DNA of 64,000 nt from Bartonella alsatica (GCF_013388295.1 NZ_CP058235.1:660001-724000); one strand, 5' to 3'; numbered from the stretch's first letter, positions 1 through 8,976 are shown. Numbers and translations: made by a program. Notes: a model not told the origin generated them from the letters alone.

Positions 1-1
1 G

Positions 2-1252
2 ACCATTTCCCCACAAACTCGCCGTATTGATCTCACTAAAAATTATGCTGAAGATATTATTCCTGTTCGTAAAAAACAAAAGATAGCCGATGCTTTTAAA
101 AACTCCAACTATACAAAGCAACAAATTGAACAGGTTGTAAGTACTTTAACCAAATTCAACCATTCGGATACACTTAAAGAAGGAAGTCTTTTACGCATTG
201 GTATCGTTACACAAGCAGGAGAAGAAGATCATCTAGTACGGGCAAGTATTTATCAAGGAAAATATCATATTCTCACCATAGCCCTGAATGATAAAGGTCG
301 ATTTGTAGAAAGTGCAGAACCCAAAATGTCCCAAGCACTTAAAATGGCTCTTCAGAATGGTATTCCACATTCTTATATCAATACAGCACAATTACCAACA
401 GCCTATGATGCACTCTATACTGCTCGACTCAGCCATAATGTGTCTCAATCTCTCTCGCAGCATCTTATTCGTCTACTTGCCACCCACATTGATATGAAAA
501 GCCGGATAACACCAACCGACCAACTCGAAATATTTTATGCCGTGCCCCAACAAAACGATACAGGAAAAAACAACAAAGCAGCCCCGAATGGCAAAAAGAA
601 CCAGAAAACGAAAGAAGCACCCACGAACGTAGATCCTGAAATTCGTTATATCAGTGTCACTTCTGGCAATACAATTTATAAATATTATCGTTATCAATCA
701 AAAGACGGAAACGTTGATTACTATGATTCAGAAGGAAAAATTTCCAAACCTTTTTTGCTCCGCAAACCTACCCCAAATGGCATTTTTGGTTCCCCTTTTG
801 GTCCACGTAAACATCCTATTTTAGGTTATGTTCGTATGCACACAGGCGTTGATTGGGTTGCACCCAAAGGATCACCCATTATTGCTGTAGGAGATGGTAT
901 TGTCACAAAAGTAGGTGTAACTGGCGGCTATGGAAATCATACAGAAATTCAACACAGTAATGGATATATCAGCAGCTATTCGCACCAAAGCGGTTATGCA
1001 CCAGAGATCAAACCAGGCGTTAAAGTACGTCAAGGACAAGTCATTGGCTATGTTGGAACAACAGGAATGGCAACGGGGCCTCATTGTCATTTTGAAATCA
1101 TTGTAAATGGCGTAAAAGTTGATCCCATGCGCATCCGTATACCTGATAGTAAAGCTTTAACAAATCAAGATCTACAAGCATTTATGGAAGAAAAAAATAA
1201 TATTGATTCCTTATTAAACAGCCCGGCACCATCATTAGAAGATGCTTCTTAA
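2..1252 (+). CDS. M23 family metallopeptidase, 3' part (gene begins before the window)
   Basis: The reading frame is open from base 2, so the start lies upstream. The last 150 or so residues form a peptidase M23 (LytM/DD-endopeptidase) domain. It has the Zn-binding HxxxD motif (MHTGVDW), a glycine-rich core, and the HxH motif (HCHFE) near the end. Family members cut peptide cross-bridges of peptidoglycan in the periplasm, or act as activators of amidases. The preceding part resembles the non-catalytic N-terminal region of cell-envelope M23 proteins, and a lysine/asparagine-rich linker precedes the catalytic domain. The ATG at 326 is only an internal Met: the frame upstream reads as ordinary protein. 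The catalytic residues look intact. The family call is firm; the exact substrate and role are unknown. Confidence 0.9.
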   Translation, partial: TISPQTRRIDLTKNYAEDIIPVRKKQKIADAFKNSNYTKQQIEQVVSTLTKFNHSDTLKEGSLLRIGIVTQAGEEDHLVRASIYQGKYHILTIALNDKGRFVESAEPKMSQALKMALQNGIPHSYINTAQLPTAYDALYTARLSHNVSQSLSQHLIRLLATHIDMKSRITPTDQLEIFYAVPQQNDTGKNNKAAPNGKKNQKTKEAPTNVDPEIRYISVTSGNTIYKYYRYQSKDGNVDYYDSEGKISKPFLLRKPTPNGIFGSPFGPRKHPILGYVRMHTGVDWVAPKGSPIIAVGDGIVTKVGVTGGYGNHTEIQHSNGYISSYSHQSGYAPEIKPGVKVRQGQVIGYVGTTGMATGPHCHFEIIVNGVKVDPMRIRIPDSKALTNQDLQAFMEEKNNIDSLLNSPAPSLEDAS

Positions 1253-2282
1253 CCCACCTTCACATTATTCAAAATATGCCAAGAATTAAAATACACGACA
1301 CCATTCCCTCTTGCATTTTTGCGAAAACAAAGAAATACCTCTAAAATCTTACACACAATTGAACTCTTTCTGAAAGAGATTTATTGACACAAGAGAAATA
1401 CAATATTTGCAAAATGATTGAAGAAGAATTGCAAATGCTTCTTTAAGGAATATGAATCTTTCAATTTTACATAAAAACCAAGAGGAAATATTCGTATAAA
1501 ACGTTCTTGTTTCACATTTATCTCTCTATTTACTATGTTTTCCCTGTCAGTTTTATCCAAAACGTGAGCGGCCTTACCTATCCCAATAAATCTATCCATA
1601 AGGTATACACAGATATAAATAGATTACAATTAAGCTGTTAAAGCCCACCAAAGCACCGCTGAATAGAGTAAAAGAAGCTGAAAACCAGTTTATATACTAT
1701 GGAAAACTGGATCTTACTAATAGTCAAATCTTGGAGAGCTATCGCTCTGAGAAATGTTTTCTGATAATGTGCCCGTTTAAAGCCTTGCTCTGCGATGCAA
1801 AAACTCACGGTTCTCGCAGCATCATAGTAGCGCTTAGAAGAAATGCAAACCCTCACACATTGCAATAATTCACTTAACGGAAATGCACTTTTTCATTTTT
1901 GCTCCGATTTAATTACAAATCAAGCATAGAAGACACGAAAGAGAATTGCCAATGCAGTAGCTTGCATCCTGTAATAATATTTGGACACGTTGACGTTTTT
2001 TCTTAGCGTAATTGCGTGCTCTTTTTAATTCTTGCATGCATTCTCACACGCACTTCAAAAGCTACATGTCACTCTGAAGCAGATATCACAAGATAAAATA
2101 CTCGACAGAAAAAATAATAAAATACAAAACAATCCAAAACTGTCTGATAAACAATATAACAAATTATATAATCAAAGTTATTCCAGATCTACTAAAATAC
2201 AAATCATAAAAAATATTTGTATCAAAAAGAGTTTTATAATAAATTAGGATAGTTTATATTATAATAAGTTAGGAAGTAAGTT
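1253..2282. other. Gene-poor gap with a decayed kinase fragment
   Basis: I see no convincing intact gene here. The only recognisable content is a fragment of about 150 bp near 1941-2090 resembling the kinase gene at 3474-4892. Short open frames elsewhere in the gap have no ribosome binding site or family resemblance. The last 35 bases carry the leader and ribosome binding site of the metallophosphoesterase gene. Confidence 0.6.
1941..2090 (-). pseudogene. Degenerate fragment of a HisKA_2-type sensor kinase gene
   Basis: Bases 1941-2090 align with bases 4061-4208 of the downstream kinase gene in the same orientation. They share GAGAATTGCCAATGC at the start, CTTGCATCCTGTAA soon after, and a similar coiled-coil-coding stretch, with scattered substitutions and small indels. 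The matching part encodes the linker helix and the phosphoacceptor helix of the kinase. No frame remains open, so this is a relic of a second copy or of an old partial duplication. I see this directly by alignment; the mechanism is inferred. Confidence 0.75.
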
Positions 2283-3407
2283 ATGAAATATAAAATAATA
2301 ACGATCATTGCTCTAATAATGTTTGCTTGTGGAGAAACAAAAGGAGATATTACACAACAAAAGAACATTAGCTCTAATCATTATTCAAAAACATCTTCGG
2401 ACATAAGAAAAAAAACTTCCAAACAAAACTATACCGCTATCATTATGGCTGACCCGCAAGCATGGTGTTTGGACTATGGTGATCCTAACTCAGAAGAAAA
2501 CAGAGCACTCTGGATCAGTAAAAATGAGAAAATTGCAAAAGCAATAAAATCACAGAAAGCAACTTTTCATATCGTCAATGGTGACTTAACTGAATTTGGG
2601 CGTAAAAAGACTTATGATGATTATGTAAACATATACAAAAAACTCGGCTCTCCTGTTTATGAAGGGCTCGGCAATCATGATTATGCCAATAATGTTGGCA
2701 ATTGTTCGATTCCTGAAGAAATGAATTCTTCAGGTGATGCATGTGCTATAAGCGCCGTCTTGAGAATGATGAAAGAAATCAAAAAATACAGTGATGTTCT
2801 TCCTCAATTCAATCAAGATATCACAGAAAAATTGATTGATACTTCTAATGCACCTGTCCGCCTTATAGAAGGAAGTTTCGGTTATTCATGGGATTATGGA
2901 GATATCCACTACGTGCAACTTCACAATTACCCAACTTATACGGTTAATTTAAAACAAAGTGATACGCATATTCATGTTAAGAGCTCTTTAGATTGGCTAA
3001 AAAAAGATTTAGCTGCGGCTGATGCTAGAGGAAAAGTCACAATTATCAATTTCCACGATGCTAGCGCATTTTACCCTAATAGTAATGCACGTTTTCTTAA
3101 ACCTGAAAATGCTCAAGATCTATCGGCATTTAAATCAGTCATTACCCCCCATAATGTCAAAGCAATCTTTGTTGGGCACACCCATTACCAAACTTATTGC
3201 CGTGCACAAAATGACAAAGTCTTCGGTAACATTCCTATATACATCGCAGGAGCATTGTTCAGAGGAGACTATTACCTAATCAATGTGAGAGGAAAAGATA
3301 TATATGTTAAAGCCTATAACGGAAAAACAGGAAAACCCATTTTGATTGAGGATTTGGGCAAGATAGGCACCAACCCAGAATTATTCGAAAGCTGTAGTAA
3401 TTTATAA
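2283..3407 (+). CDS. Calcineurin-like metallophosphoesterase, putative lipoprotein
   Basis: This 374-residue protein belongs to the calcineurin-like metallophosphoesterase fold. The metal-site motifs appear in order: D57-P-Q, GD at 100-101, GNHD at 130-133, H258 and GHTH at 298-301. The first motif has Gln where many members have His (DxH), a variation found in some extracellular members. The N-terminus is a hydrophobic segment ending in FAC at residue 16, which resembles a lipoprotein signal, so the enzyme is probably exported and anchored in the envelope. The start is supported by AGGAAG upstream of ATG. The gene is alone on its strand and ends at a strong hairpin shared with the convergent kinase gene. 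Its substrate cannot be told from sequence. Confidence 0.85.
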   Translation: MKYKIITIIALIMFACGETKGDITQQKNISSNHYSKTSSDIRKKTSKQNYTAIIMADPQAWCLDYGDPNSEENRALWISKNEKIAKAIKSQKATFHIVNGDLTEFGRKKTYDDYVNIYKKLGSPVYEGLGNHDYANNVGNCSIPEEMNSSGDACAISAVLRMMKEIKKYSDVLPQFNQDITEKLIDTSNAPVRLIEGSFGYSWDYGDIHYVQLHNYPTYTVNLKQSDTHIHVKSSLDWLKKDLAAADARGKVTIINFHDASAFYPNSNARFLKPENAQDLSAFKSVITPHNVKAIFVGHTHYQTYCRAQNDKVFGNIPIYIAGALFRGDYYLINVRGKDIYVKAYNGKTGKPILIEDLGKIGTNPELFESCSNL

Positions 3408-3437
3408 GAATACTATTCTCATTTCATATTTACAAAC

Positions 3438-3463
3438 AAAAGGGGATTTTAAGATCCCCTTTT
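3438..3463. terminator. Bidirectional intrinsic terminator
   Basis: A perfect 10-bp inverted repeat (AAAAGGGGAT / ATCCCCTTTT) with a 6-base loop sits between two convergent genes, the metallophosphoesterase and the sensor kinase. The stem is GC-rich at its centre and flanked by A and T runs, so it can end transcription on both strands. Confidence 0.85.
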
Positions 3464-3473
3464 ACAAAAGAAT

Positions 3474-4892
3474 TTATGAATCATTTGCACCATTTGTATT
3501 AAGTTTTGGCAAAGGGATTGTAACTTTTGTCCCACCTAAATGAGACTTTTCAAAAAGTGGTTTTTCACCAAACTGCATACAAAGTTGTTCAATAACCAAA
3601 CGACCAAGCCCTGTTTTTTGCTCTGATATTTGGTGCTTTATACCCACACCATTATCTTCCACAATGAGCATCATTTGTCCATTTTCTTGGGGACCGAATG
3701 AGATATAAATATGACCAGAACGCTGATCAGGAAAAGCATGTTTTAAAGAATTTGTCAGTAATTCACCAAGAATAATTCCAAGCGTTGTTGCATCTCTTGA
3801 AGACAACCGACAATCTTTAAAGTTCGTGTGAATGGTGATATTTTCGCGCAATTCAAAAGGCACTGCCATTTCAACATCGTGCACCACCGAACTAAGAAAC
3901 TCAGCCAATAAAGTTGTTTCCATATCATCACTCAAACGCAAACGTCGATGTGCTGTGGAGATTGTTTGGATACGGTCGCGTGCGGCACCAAGAACAGAAC
4001 GCACTTCTTCATTTTTGCTGCGACTTAATTGTAGCCCTAACAAAGAAGAAACTGTACCAAGAGAATTGCCAATGCGGTGGCTTGCATCCTGTAACAATAT
4101 TTCAACACGTTGGCGTTCTTTTTCAGCATGATTACGAGCTCTTTCCAATTCTTGTGTCCGTTCTTTTACACGTGCTTCAAGAGCAGCATTTTCACTATGA
4201 AGCAACAATTGATACATTTTTAAAGAACGTATATCGCGACGAAAACGATTAATAACAAAATAAGCAGAAATAAAAGTACTCACAACAGAAACAATCGCTG
4301 CCAATGTTAAAGCAGCCCGCATAAATGCTATACCTTCGCGCTGTTTTTGCCGCACCACATCATCACCATTAATAAAGCTTGTCATCAATTGCGCTAAACG
4401 CGCCACTGGAATCTTCGAGACTTCCAAGGATTCCGAAGGTTGAAAAGATTGATCAGGAAGCGCATCAAGCGCATGCATATGAGCTTGCATAAAAGCTTTG
4501 CGTGCTTCGACCTCTTTTTTAAAAGCCGCAAACCATTCATACCATTGCGGATGTGCATAAACAATGAGCGCTGTATAATCGAGAATATTATCAAGCTCCC
4601 GCACAGCATTTTCAAAGTGTGCTTTATCTTCTGGCTTTCGTTTTTTTGCATAGCTACGGTCAGCGACTGCCATATCAATCAAATTAATGAGCACTAAATC
4701 AGCCTGTTCACGCAATTCTGAACTTGTATTTAACTGTGCAACTTCTCGATCAACGGCATTTGAAAGCAATATAATAAAGGCTGAAGCCAAAAGGGCCATA
4801 ATAAGAGAAACAACAATTGCCACCCAACGCCAACTCGATATATCTGAATCAGAAGAGGGACTTTGAGGAAGAAAACTCGTCTTTGTTGTCAT
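3474..4892 (-). CDS. Membrane sensor histidine kinase (HisKA_2 type), GSR-linked
   Basis: This is a 472-residue kinase next to the general stress response genes. It has a membrane helix near the N-terminus, a periplasmic region with a CHASE3-like pattern, a second membrane helix, and a coiled coil (QELERARNHAEKERQ). A HisKA_2 dimerisation helix follows, with the phosphoacceptor His in ASHRIGNSL. The C-terminal ATPase domain shows an N box (LGELLTNSLKHAF), a G1 box (DNGVGI) and a G2 region (GLGRLVIEQL). I chose the ATG at 4892 because GGAAA lies upstream; the ATG at 4925 has no clear ribosome binding site. Kinases of this type phosphorylate PhyR in alphaproteobacteria, so this is a PhyK-like candidate by context. 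The signal sensed is unknown. Confidence 0.88.
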   Translation of the reverse strand: MTTKTSFLPQSPSSDSDISSWRWVAIVVSLIMALLASAFIILLSNAVDREVAQLNTSSELREQADLVLINLIDMAVADRSYAKKRKPEDKAHFENAVRELDNILDYTALIVYAHPQWYEWFAAFKKEVEARKAFMQAHMHALDALPDQSFQPSESLEVSKIPVARLAQLMTSFINGDDVVRQKQREGIAFMRAALTLAAIVSVVSTFISAYFVINRFRRDIRSLKMYQLLLHSENAALEARVKERTQELERARNHAEKERQRVEILLQDASHRIGNSLGTVSSLLGLQLSRSKNEEVRSVLGAARDRIQTISTAHRRLRLSDDMETTLLAEFLSSVVHDVEMAVPFELRENITIHTNFKDCRLSSRDATTLGIILGELLTNSLKHAFPDQRSGHIYISFGPQENGQMMLIVEDNGVGIKHQISEQKTGLGRLVIEQLCMQFGEKPLFEKSHLGGTKVTIPLPKLNTNGANDS

Positions 4893-5118
4893 AGAATTTC
4901 CATTGGCGAACCTGAAAATCGTCATTTTTCAGTACAAAGGAAGGCGTCCTTATAGAACATAACACCAACAGCCCAATGGATACTTTCGTACAGGCTTTTC
5001 TTGTTTTTCCTAAAATTAAACACCAAACACTCTGAATTTCCTCAGATACTGACTTTACTTTAATAGCTATAACGGGAATAAAAAAAACAAGGCTATCAAC
5101 CATAATTATTATGCCTTT

Positions 5119-5673
5119 TTAGACATTAAATGAACACAATGTACTTCCAGCCGAATAAGAATCGGGTCCATAATCAGACTCACCATTCACTTTGAGCAGC
5201 TCCTGTAAGCGATTACGCGCCCTACTAACACGGCTTTTAATTGTTCCAACCGCACAACCACAAATAGCTGCAGCATCTTCATAAGAAAAACCCGAAGCCC
5301 CAATAAGAATAATGGCTTCTCTTTGATCCGCGGAGAGCATATTTAAGGCTTTTTTGAAATCTTGCAAATCAAGGGATCCATATTGAGCAGGATGAATAGC
5401 CACATTTTGAGTAAACACACCATCACTGTCCTGAACTTCCCTTCCTTTTTTACGCATTTGGCTATAAAATTCATTACGTAAAATCGTAAAAAGCCAAGCC
5501 TTAAGATTGGTTCCCATTTCAAAACTGTCCTGCTTAGCCCATGCCTTCATAATAGTATCTTGGACTAAATCCTCAGCTTTATCGTGTTTTCCACTTAAAG
5601 AAAATGCAAAAGCCCTAAGAGCTGGCAGAATTAGAAGGAGTTCCTGTTTAAAATTTTTCACGCACTTTGCCAT
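5119..5673 (-). CDS. ecfG: ECF sigma factor EcfG (general stress response sigma, RpoE of Bartonella)
   Basis: An ECF sigma factor of the EcfG group. Region 2 is seen in DKAEDLVQDTIMKAW and the following AWLFTILRNEF. Region 4 is a helix-turn-helix around FSYEDAAAICGCAVGTIKSR. It directs RNA polymerase to GGAAC-type stress promoters and is held inactive by the anti-sigma factor NepR, whose gene lies directly upstream. I take the ATG at 5673, 7 bases after the nepR stop, giving 184 residues. An ATG at 5697, overlapping nepR by 17 bases, is an alternative. Work on B. quintana (from memory) placed this sigma factor, there called RpoE, in adaptation to the arthropod vector. The family call is firm because nepR and phyR are adjacent. 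Confidence 0.93.
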   Translation of the reverse strand: MAKCVKNFKQELLLILPALRAFAFSLSGKHDKAEDLVQDTIMKAWAKQDSFEMGTNLKAWLFTILRNEFYSQMRKKGREVQDSDGVFTQNVAIHPAQYGSLDLQDFKKALNMLSADQREAIILIGASGFSYEDAAAICGCAVGTIKSRVSRARNRLQELLKVNGESDYGPDSYSAGSTLCSFNV

Positions 5674-5680
5674 AAAGGAT

Positions 5681-5884
5681 TCAAACCTTTTCCACATTGT
5701 TTAAACCAAATTGCTCTGCGCGCTCTAACCTGTCTAAAAGCTCCAACAAACGCCGTGGAAGTGCTTCTTCCTGAATTTCCATGTAAAATTGGCGTAATTT
5801 TCGTGCTATTTCGCTATTAACGCCGAGAAGATCATCTCCAAATGTGAAATGATTGGTGAGATTTTTTTCATCACAGTCGTTCAT
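5681..5884 (-). CDS. nepR: Anti-sigma factor NepR
   Basis: A 67-residue NepR protein. The conserved core reads IARKLRQFYMEIQEEALPRR, followed by LLELLDRLE, the helices that clamp the EcfG sigma factor. It binds EcfG without stress. When PhyR is phosphorylated, its sigma-like domain captures NepR instead. The start is fixed by a very strong ribosome binding site (AGGGGGA) six bases before the ATG at 5884; the longer open frame upstream has no such site. The gene is followed directly by ecfG, with which it must be co-transcribed, and is divergent from phyR. The length and helical core are as expected for the family. Confidence 0.93.
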   Translation of the reverse strand: MNDCDEKNLTNHFTFGDDLLGVNSEIARKLRQFYMEIQEEALPRRLLELLDRLERAEQFGLNNVEKV

Positions 5885-5962
5885 TTTTTGTCCCCCTAAT
5901 CCATATAATATTAGTAGCACGGAGAATATTTTCGCCTTATGGTTGTAAATATAGTTGTATGT

Positions 5963-5993
5963 AAAAAGTTCCATATAAACCAAGGAACTTTTT
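5963..5993. promoter_or_regulatory. Divergent GGAAC elements in a perfect inverted repeat (putative EcfG promoters)
   Basis: Between nepR and phyR there is a perfect 10-bp inverted repeat, AAAAAGTTCC and GGAACTTTTT, separated by 11 bases. The right arm reads GGAAC toward phyR and the left arm reads GGAAC toward nepR. GGAAC is the known -35 element of EcfG promoters. About 17 bases beyond each GGAAC is the sequence ATTT, a poor match to the usual GTT -10 element. Autoregulation of both operons by EcfG is the natural reading, but the -10 elements are not canonical. Confidence 0.6.
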
Positions 5994-6050
5994 CATCTCT
6001 CAAAGATTTCAACCAACAAAGTGCTTCAAAGGTTAAAGGAGTTATAAAAC

Positions 6051-6845
6051 ATGTCATTATCTACGCGCATCGCACCACATCTTCCCTATCTTCGACGTTT
6101 TGCCCGCTCTGTCACAGGTAGCCAATCATCTGGTGATGCTTATGTTTCAGCGATGTTGGAAGCACTAATTGCAGATATTTCTATTTTTCCCAAAACATCC
6201 AGTGACCGCATTGGTACCTATTGGCTTTTTTGCCATCTTTTTGATCAAACAACACCCAATATACCAGAACCTCTACCGCAATTTGGCCTCGAACAAAAAA
6301 CGAGTGCCAAATTATCGTATCTCACTCCCCGTGCACGCCAAGCCTTTTTATTGATTGCTGTTGAAGGGTTTAATGAACAAGAAGCCAGCGAAATCATGTC
6401 TCTTGATGCAAAGGAATTCCGCAAGCTTCTCAACCAAGCATCGACTGATATTTCTCAACAAATAGCCACACAAGTTATGATTATTGAAGACGAGCCTCTT
6501 ATTGCACTCGATATTGAGCAAATGGTAAAAAGTCTTGGCCATCAGGTAGTAGGCATAGCACGAACCCGTGATGAGGCTGTCATCATGTATCATAAGAAAA
6601 AACCACGGTTGATTTTGGCTGATATTCAATTAGCCGATAACAGCTCAGGCATTGATGCGGTCAATGACATTTTGCAAAATGACCGTATACCAGTGATCTT
6701 TATCACCGCTTTTCCTGAGAGATTACTGACTGGAGAACGTCCAGAACCGACTTTTTTAGTCACTAAACCTTTTAATCCTGATATGGTAAAAGCACTTATT
6801 TCACAAGCTTTGTTTTTTCAAGAGAATGCTTCAAAAGCAGCCTAG
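6051..6845 (+). CDS. phyR: PhyR, anti-anti-sigma response regulator
   Basis: This 264-residue protein has the two-domain layout of PhyR. Residues 1 to about 135 form a sigma-like domain that mimics EcfG regions 2 and 4 but lacks promoter-binding function. Residues from about 141 to 256 form a receiver domain. The acidic pair is E146-D147, the phosphoacceptor is D191 (LADIQL), and the conserved lysine is K239 in the FLVTKPFNPD motif typical of this receiver class. Phosphorylation opens the protein so that it binds NepR and frees EcfG. The start is supported by AAGGAG upstream. It is divergent from nepR-ecfG and is followed after 20 bases by an HWE kinase gene. Confidence 0.95.
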   Translation: MSLSTRIAPHLPYLRRFARSVTGSQSSGDAYVSAMLEALIADISIFPKTSSDRIGTYWLFCHLFDQTTPNIPEPLPQFGLEQKTSAKLSYLTPRARQAFLLIAVEGFNEQEASEIMSLDAKEFRKLLNQASTDISQQIATQVMIIEDEPLIALDIEQMVKSLGHQVVGIARTRDEAVIMYHKKKPRLILADIQLADNSSGIDAVNDILQNDRIPVIFITAFPERLLTGERPEPTFLVTKPFNPDMVKALISQALFFQENASKAA

Positions 6846-6865
6846 AATAGAGCACCATCTTCCTT

Positions 6866-7879
6866 ATGAGCGTTACCCCTCTTCCCAAGCCGCCCATGGA
6901 TAAATCCCACCTCAGCGCTCTAATGCAAGCGATTCGTGGTGCTGATATTTGTGTTTTATATCAGACAACAAATTTGGTCTATTTATGGGCTGAAAACTTG
7001 CCGCAGCATTTGCATAATAAATGGCGAATAGGATGCCGAGATAGTGATTTTTTTTCACTTGAACTTGCAGACAACATGGAAACCATTAAATTGCAGGTTT
7101 TAGCCACCGGCAAAATGCAAACCATTGAAGCACGGTTTGAGGATATAACCAAACAAGCGATTTGGTATAAATTTTCCATTGATTGTCACCGCAATGATAA
7201 TGGAGACATTGTCGGTATTATCACCACTGGTGTTGATATTTCAGGATTACGCCGACGTGAACAAGTATTGAAAATATTGCTTAGAGAAGTCAGCCATCGT
7301 TCTAAAAATCTTCTTGCCATCATTCAAAGTATTGCCAGCCAAACAGCACGTTATACTGAATCCCTTCAGATTTTCTTACGCAAATTTCAAGGACGAATCC
7401 ATTCTCTTTCACATTCACAAGACCTCATCACCGATTCCGATTGGCGTGGAGCTCAATTTCGCGAATTGGTTCAATCACAAGCTTTGGGTTATTTGATGAA
7501 AGAGACAGAACGTTTTTCACTTGAAGGTGTAGATCCTTATCTTTTTCCGAACGCAGCCTTACATATCGGTTTAGCTTTTCATGAACTCATTATCAATTCT
7601 CTTTCTTTTGGCGCCTTATCACAAGAAAAAGGAAGTGTATGTATATGCTGTGAAATCCACACAAAAATGAATGGAAAAATGCAACTTCTCATCACTTGGA
7701 ATGAACATTTTGAAGCAGGAACATTACTCTCTAGCGAGCAAAAAGCCTGTTTTGGTAGTACTGTCCTAGAAAAAATTGTTCCCGTCGCTGTAAACGGTTC
7801 AGCTTCTTTCAAATTAACAGAAGAAGGGATTGTTTATTGCTTATGTGTTCCCGATACTTACTTTGATATCGTTTTTTAA
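6866..7879 (+). CDS. HWE-family sensor histidine kinase, soluble, next to phyR
   Basis: A 337-residue kinase without a membrane segment. Residues 1 to about 130 form a PAS-like sensor domain, ending in the typical GIITTGVDISGLRRREQ linker. The dimerisation helix has the phosphoacceptor H144 in REVSHRSKNLLAIIQSIA, the HWE-family signature; an HWE-type tryptophan appears later (DWRGAQF). The N box is FHELIINSLSFGA. The C-terminal ATP lid is degenerate: no clear DxGxG motif is visible, only a weak ITWNEHFEAG stretch. The gene lies 20 bases after phyR and is probably co-transcribed. It is likely a second PhyR-directed kinase or a regulator of one. The weak G1 box leaves its catalytic competence open. 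Confidence 0.85.
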   Translation: MSVTPLPKPPMDKSHLSALMQAIRGADICVLYQTTNLVYLWAENLPQHLHNKWRIGCRDSDFFSLELADNMETIKLQVLATGKMQTIEARFEDITKQAIWYKFSIDCHRNDNGDIVGIITTGVDISGLRRREQVLKILLREVSHRSKNLLAIIQSIASQTARYTESLQIFLRKFQGRIHSLSHSQDLITDSDWRGAQFRELVQSQALGYLMKETERFSLEGVDPYLFPNAALHIGLAFHELIINSLSFGALSQEKGSVCICCEIHTKMNGKMQLLITWNEHFEAGTLLSSEQKACFGSTVLEKIVPVAVNGSASFKLTEEGIVYCLCVPDTYFDIVF

Positions 7880-8108
7880 AAAAGCGGTTAAAATGCCGCA
7901 TAACGAAAAAACAAAATACGATGCCCTCAAAATTGTTCCAATAACATCCATTACTCAATCAAAAGACATTCCAACAATCTCTCTTAGGACTCTAAAATCT
8001 TGTCCACCGGAACCAATAGATCTTTAAAAACGTTTGTTCATAACGAAAACACCCCACAGGTGACAAATTAGGCTCTACGTTGTCAACCTCTTATTCAGAA
8101 AGCATTTT

Positions 8109-8474
8109 ATGAATACCCTTGTTTTTATCCTCTTATTGGTTTCATGCACAGATGATTTTAACAGCTGTTATTCTAACGATAAAATGGTCAAAATTTATCC
8201 AACAGCGCAAACATGTGAACAAGCCATGATACCCTCCACAAAACAATTTTCTTCTTATGGGCAACAAATCTTTGCCCAATGCACAAGGGTACTCACAAAC
8301 TCACATCAACAAGAAATAAAGCTAACCTGGTCAGTAACGAACCGAGGAAATCTCCTGATTAAAAGCCAAAATATGAATGAAACAATATCCAAAATCCCCA
8401 AAGCAAATGTTTTCCTTACATCATCCCCACTTCTAAGATTTTCTCCTATAGACCTTTTGCACAAAAAACCTTAA
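8109..8474 (+). CDS. Small secreted protein of unknown function
   Basis: A 121-residue product. The N-terminus (MNTLVFILLLVSC) looks like an export signal, possibly of lipoprotein type, and the mature part has several cysteines (FNSCYSND, QTCEQAM, AQCTR). I do not recognise a named domain. The layout, a short signal followed by a Cys-containing domain, resembles small periplasmic hypothetical proteins of Rhizobiales. It is followed after 34 bases by another small envelope protein gene on the same strand, so the two may form an operon. The ribosome binding site is weak (AGAAAG). Confidence 0.6.
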   Translation: MNTLVFILLLVSCTDDFNSCYSNDKMVKIYPTAQTCEQAMIPSTKQFSSYGQQIFAQCTRVLTNSHQQEIKLTWSVTNRGNLLIKSQNMNETISKIPKANVFLTSSPLLRFSPIDLLHKKP

Positions 8475-8508
8475 AAGCTAAACTCATCAAGCTCTAAGGA
8501 AATAATCC

Positions 8509-8976
8509 ATGGAAGATTACAGCATGATGGATAATAAGCGAATTGATACTTCAAAAAACCAACGTGCAGATCAATGTGCACTACCTCAAGACTTTCCCCT
8601 GGATCCAGCAGTAGAACAGGTGAGAAAAAAACTTATGCGTTTAATGATTATTTCTATTTCAATAACACTTATTCTTATTCTTGCTGTACTGTTTGGAGTT
8701 GTCTACAAAATTACAGTAACAGAATCAAACACAAAACCGACAGACCACTTTTCCTCTCACAACAGAAAAAATAAAGAAATTGCCCATCACATACTTTCTT
8801 TACCAAAAGACACACAGATTCTGTCACAAAGCCTCTCAGAGCATAATATTGTATTGAAAATTTTAACACCAAGTGGGCAGATAAAATTTATGATTTACAA
8901 TTATCATACCGGTACACTAATCGCAGTTCTTTCTATTGAAACAACAGAAGAAACATTGACCACCTTACCCCATTAA
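8509..8976 (+). CDS. Single-pass membrane protein, DUF6476-like
   Basis: This 155-residue protein has a polar N-terminus, one strong membrane helix at about residues 45-67 (LMIISISITLILILAVLFGV), and a periplasmic domain. The domain pattern (LSLPKDTQILSQSL ... IVLKILTPSGQIKFMIYN, then YHTGTLIAVLSIE) resembles Rhizobiales proteins annotated as DUF6476. That resemblance is from memory and is not certain. AAGGAAA lies upstream of the ATG. Function is unknown. The gene converges on the DUF4167 gene, with 38 bases between the two stop codons and no clear terminator. Confidence 0.6.
   Translation: MEDYSMMDNKRIDTSKNQRADQCALPQDFPLDPAVEQVRKKLMRLMIISISITLILILAVLFGVVYKITVTESNTKPTDHFSSHNRKNKEIAHHILSLPKDTQILSQSLSEHNIVLKILTPSGQIKFMIYNYHTGTLIAVLSIETTEETLTTLPH

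Noticed and set aside
1638..1865. A minus-strand frame of 75 codons with several Cys and aromatic residues
   Set aside because: No ribosome binding site, no recognised family, and it lies in decayed DNA.
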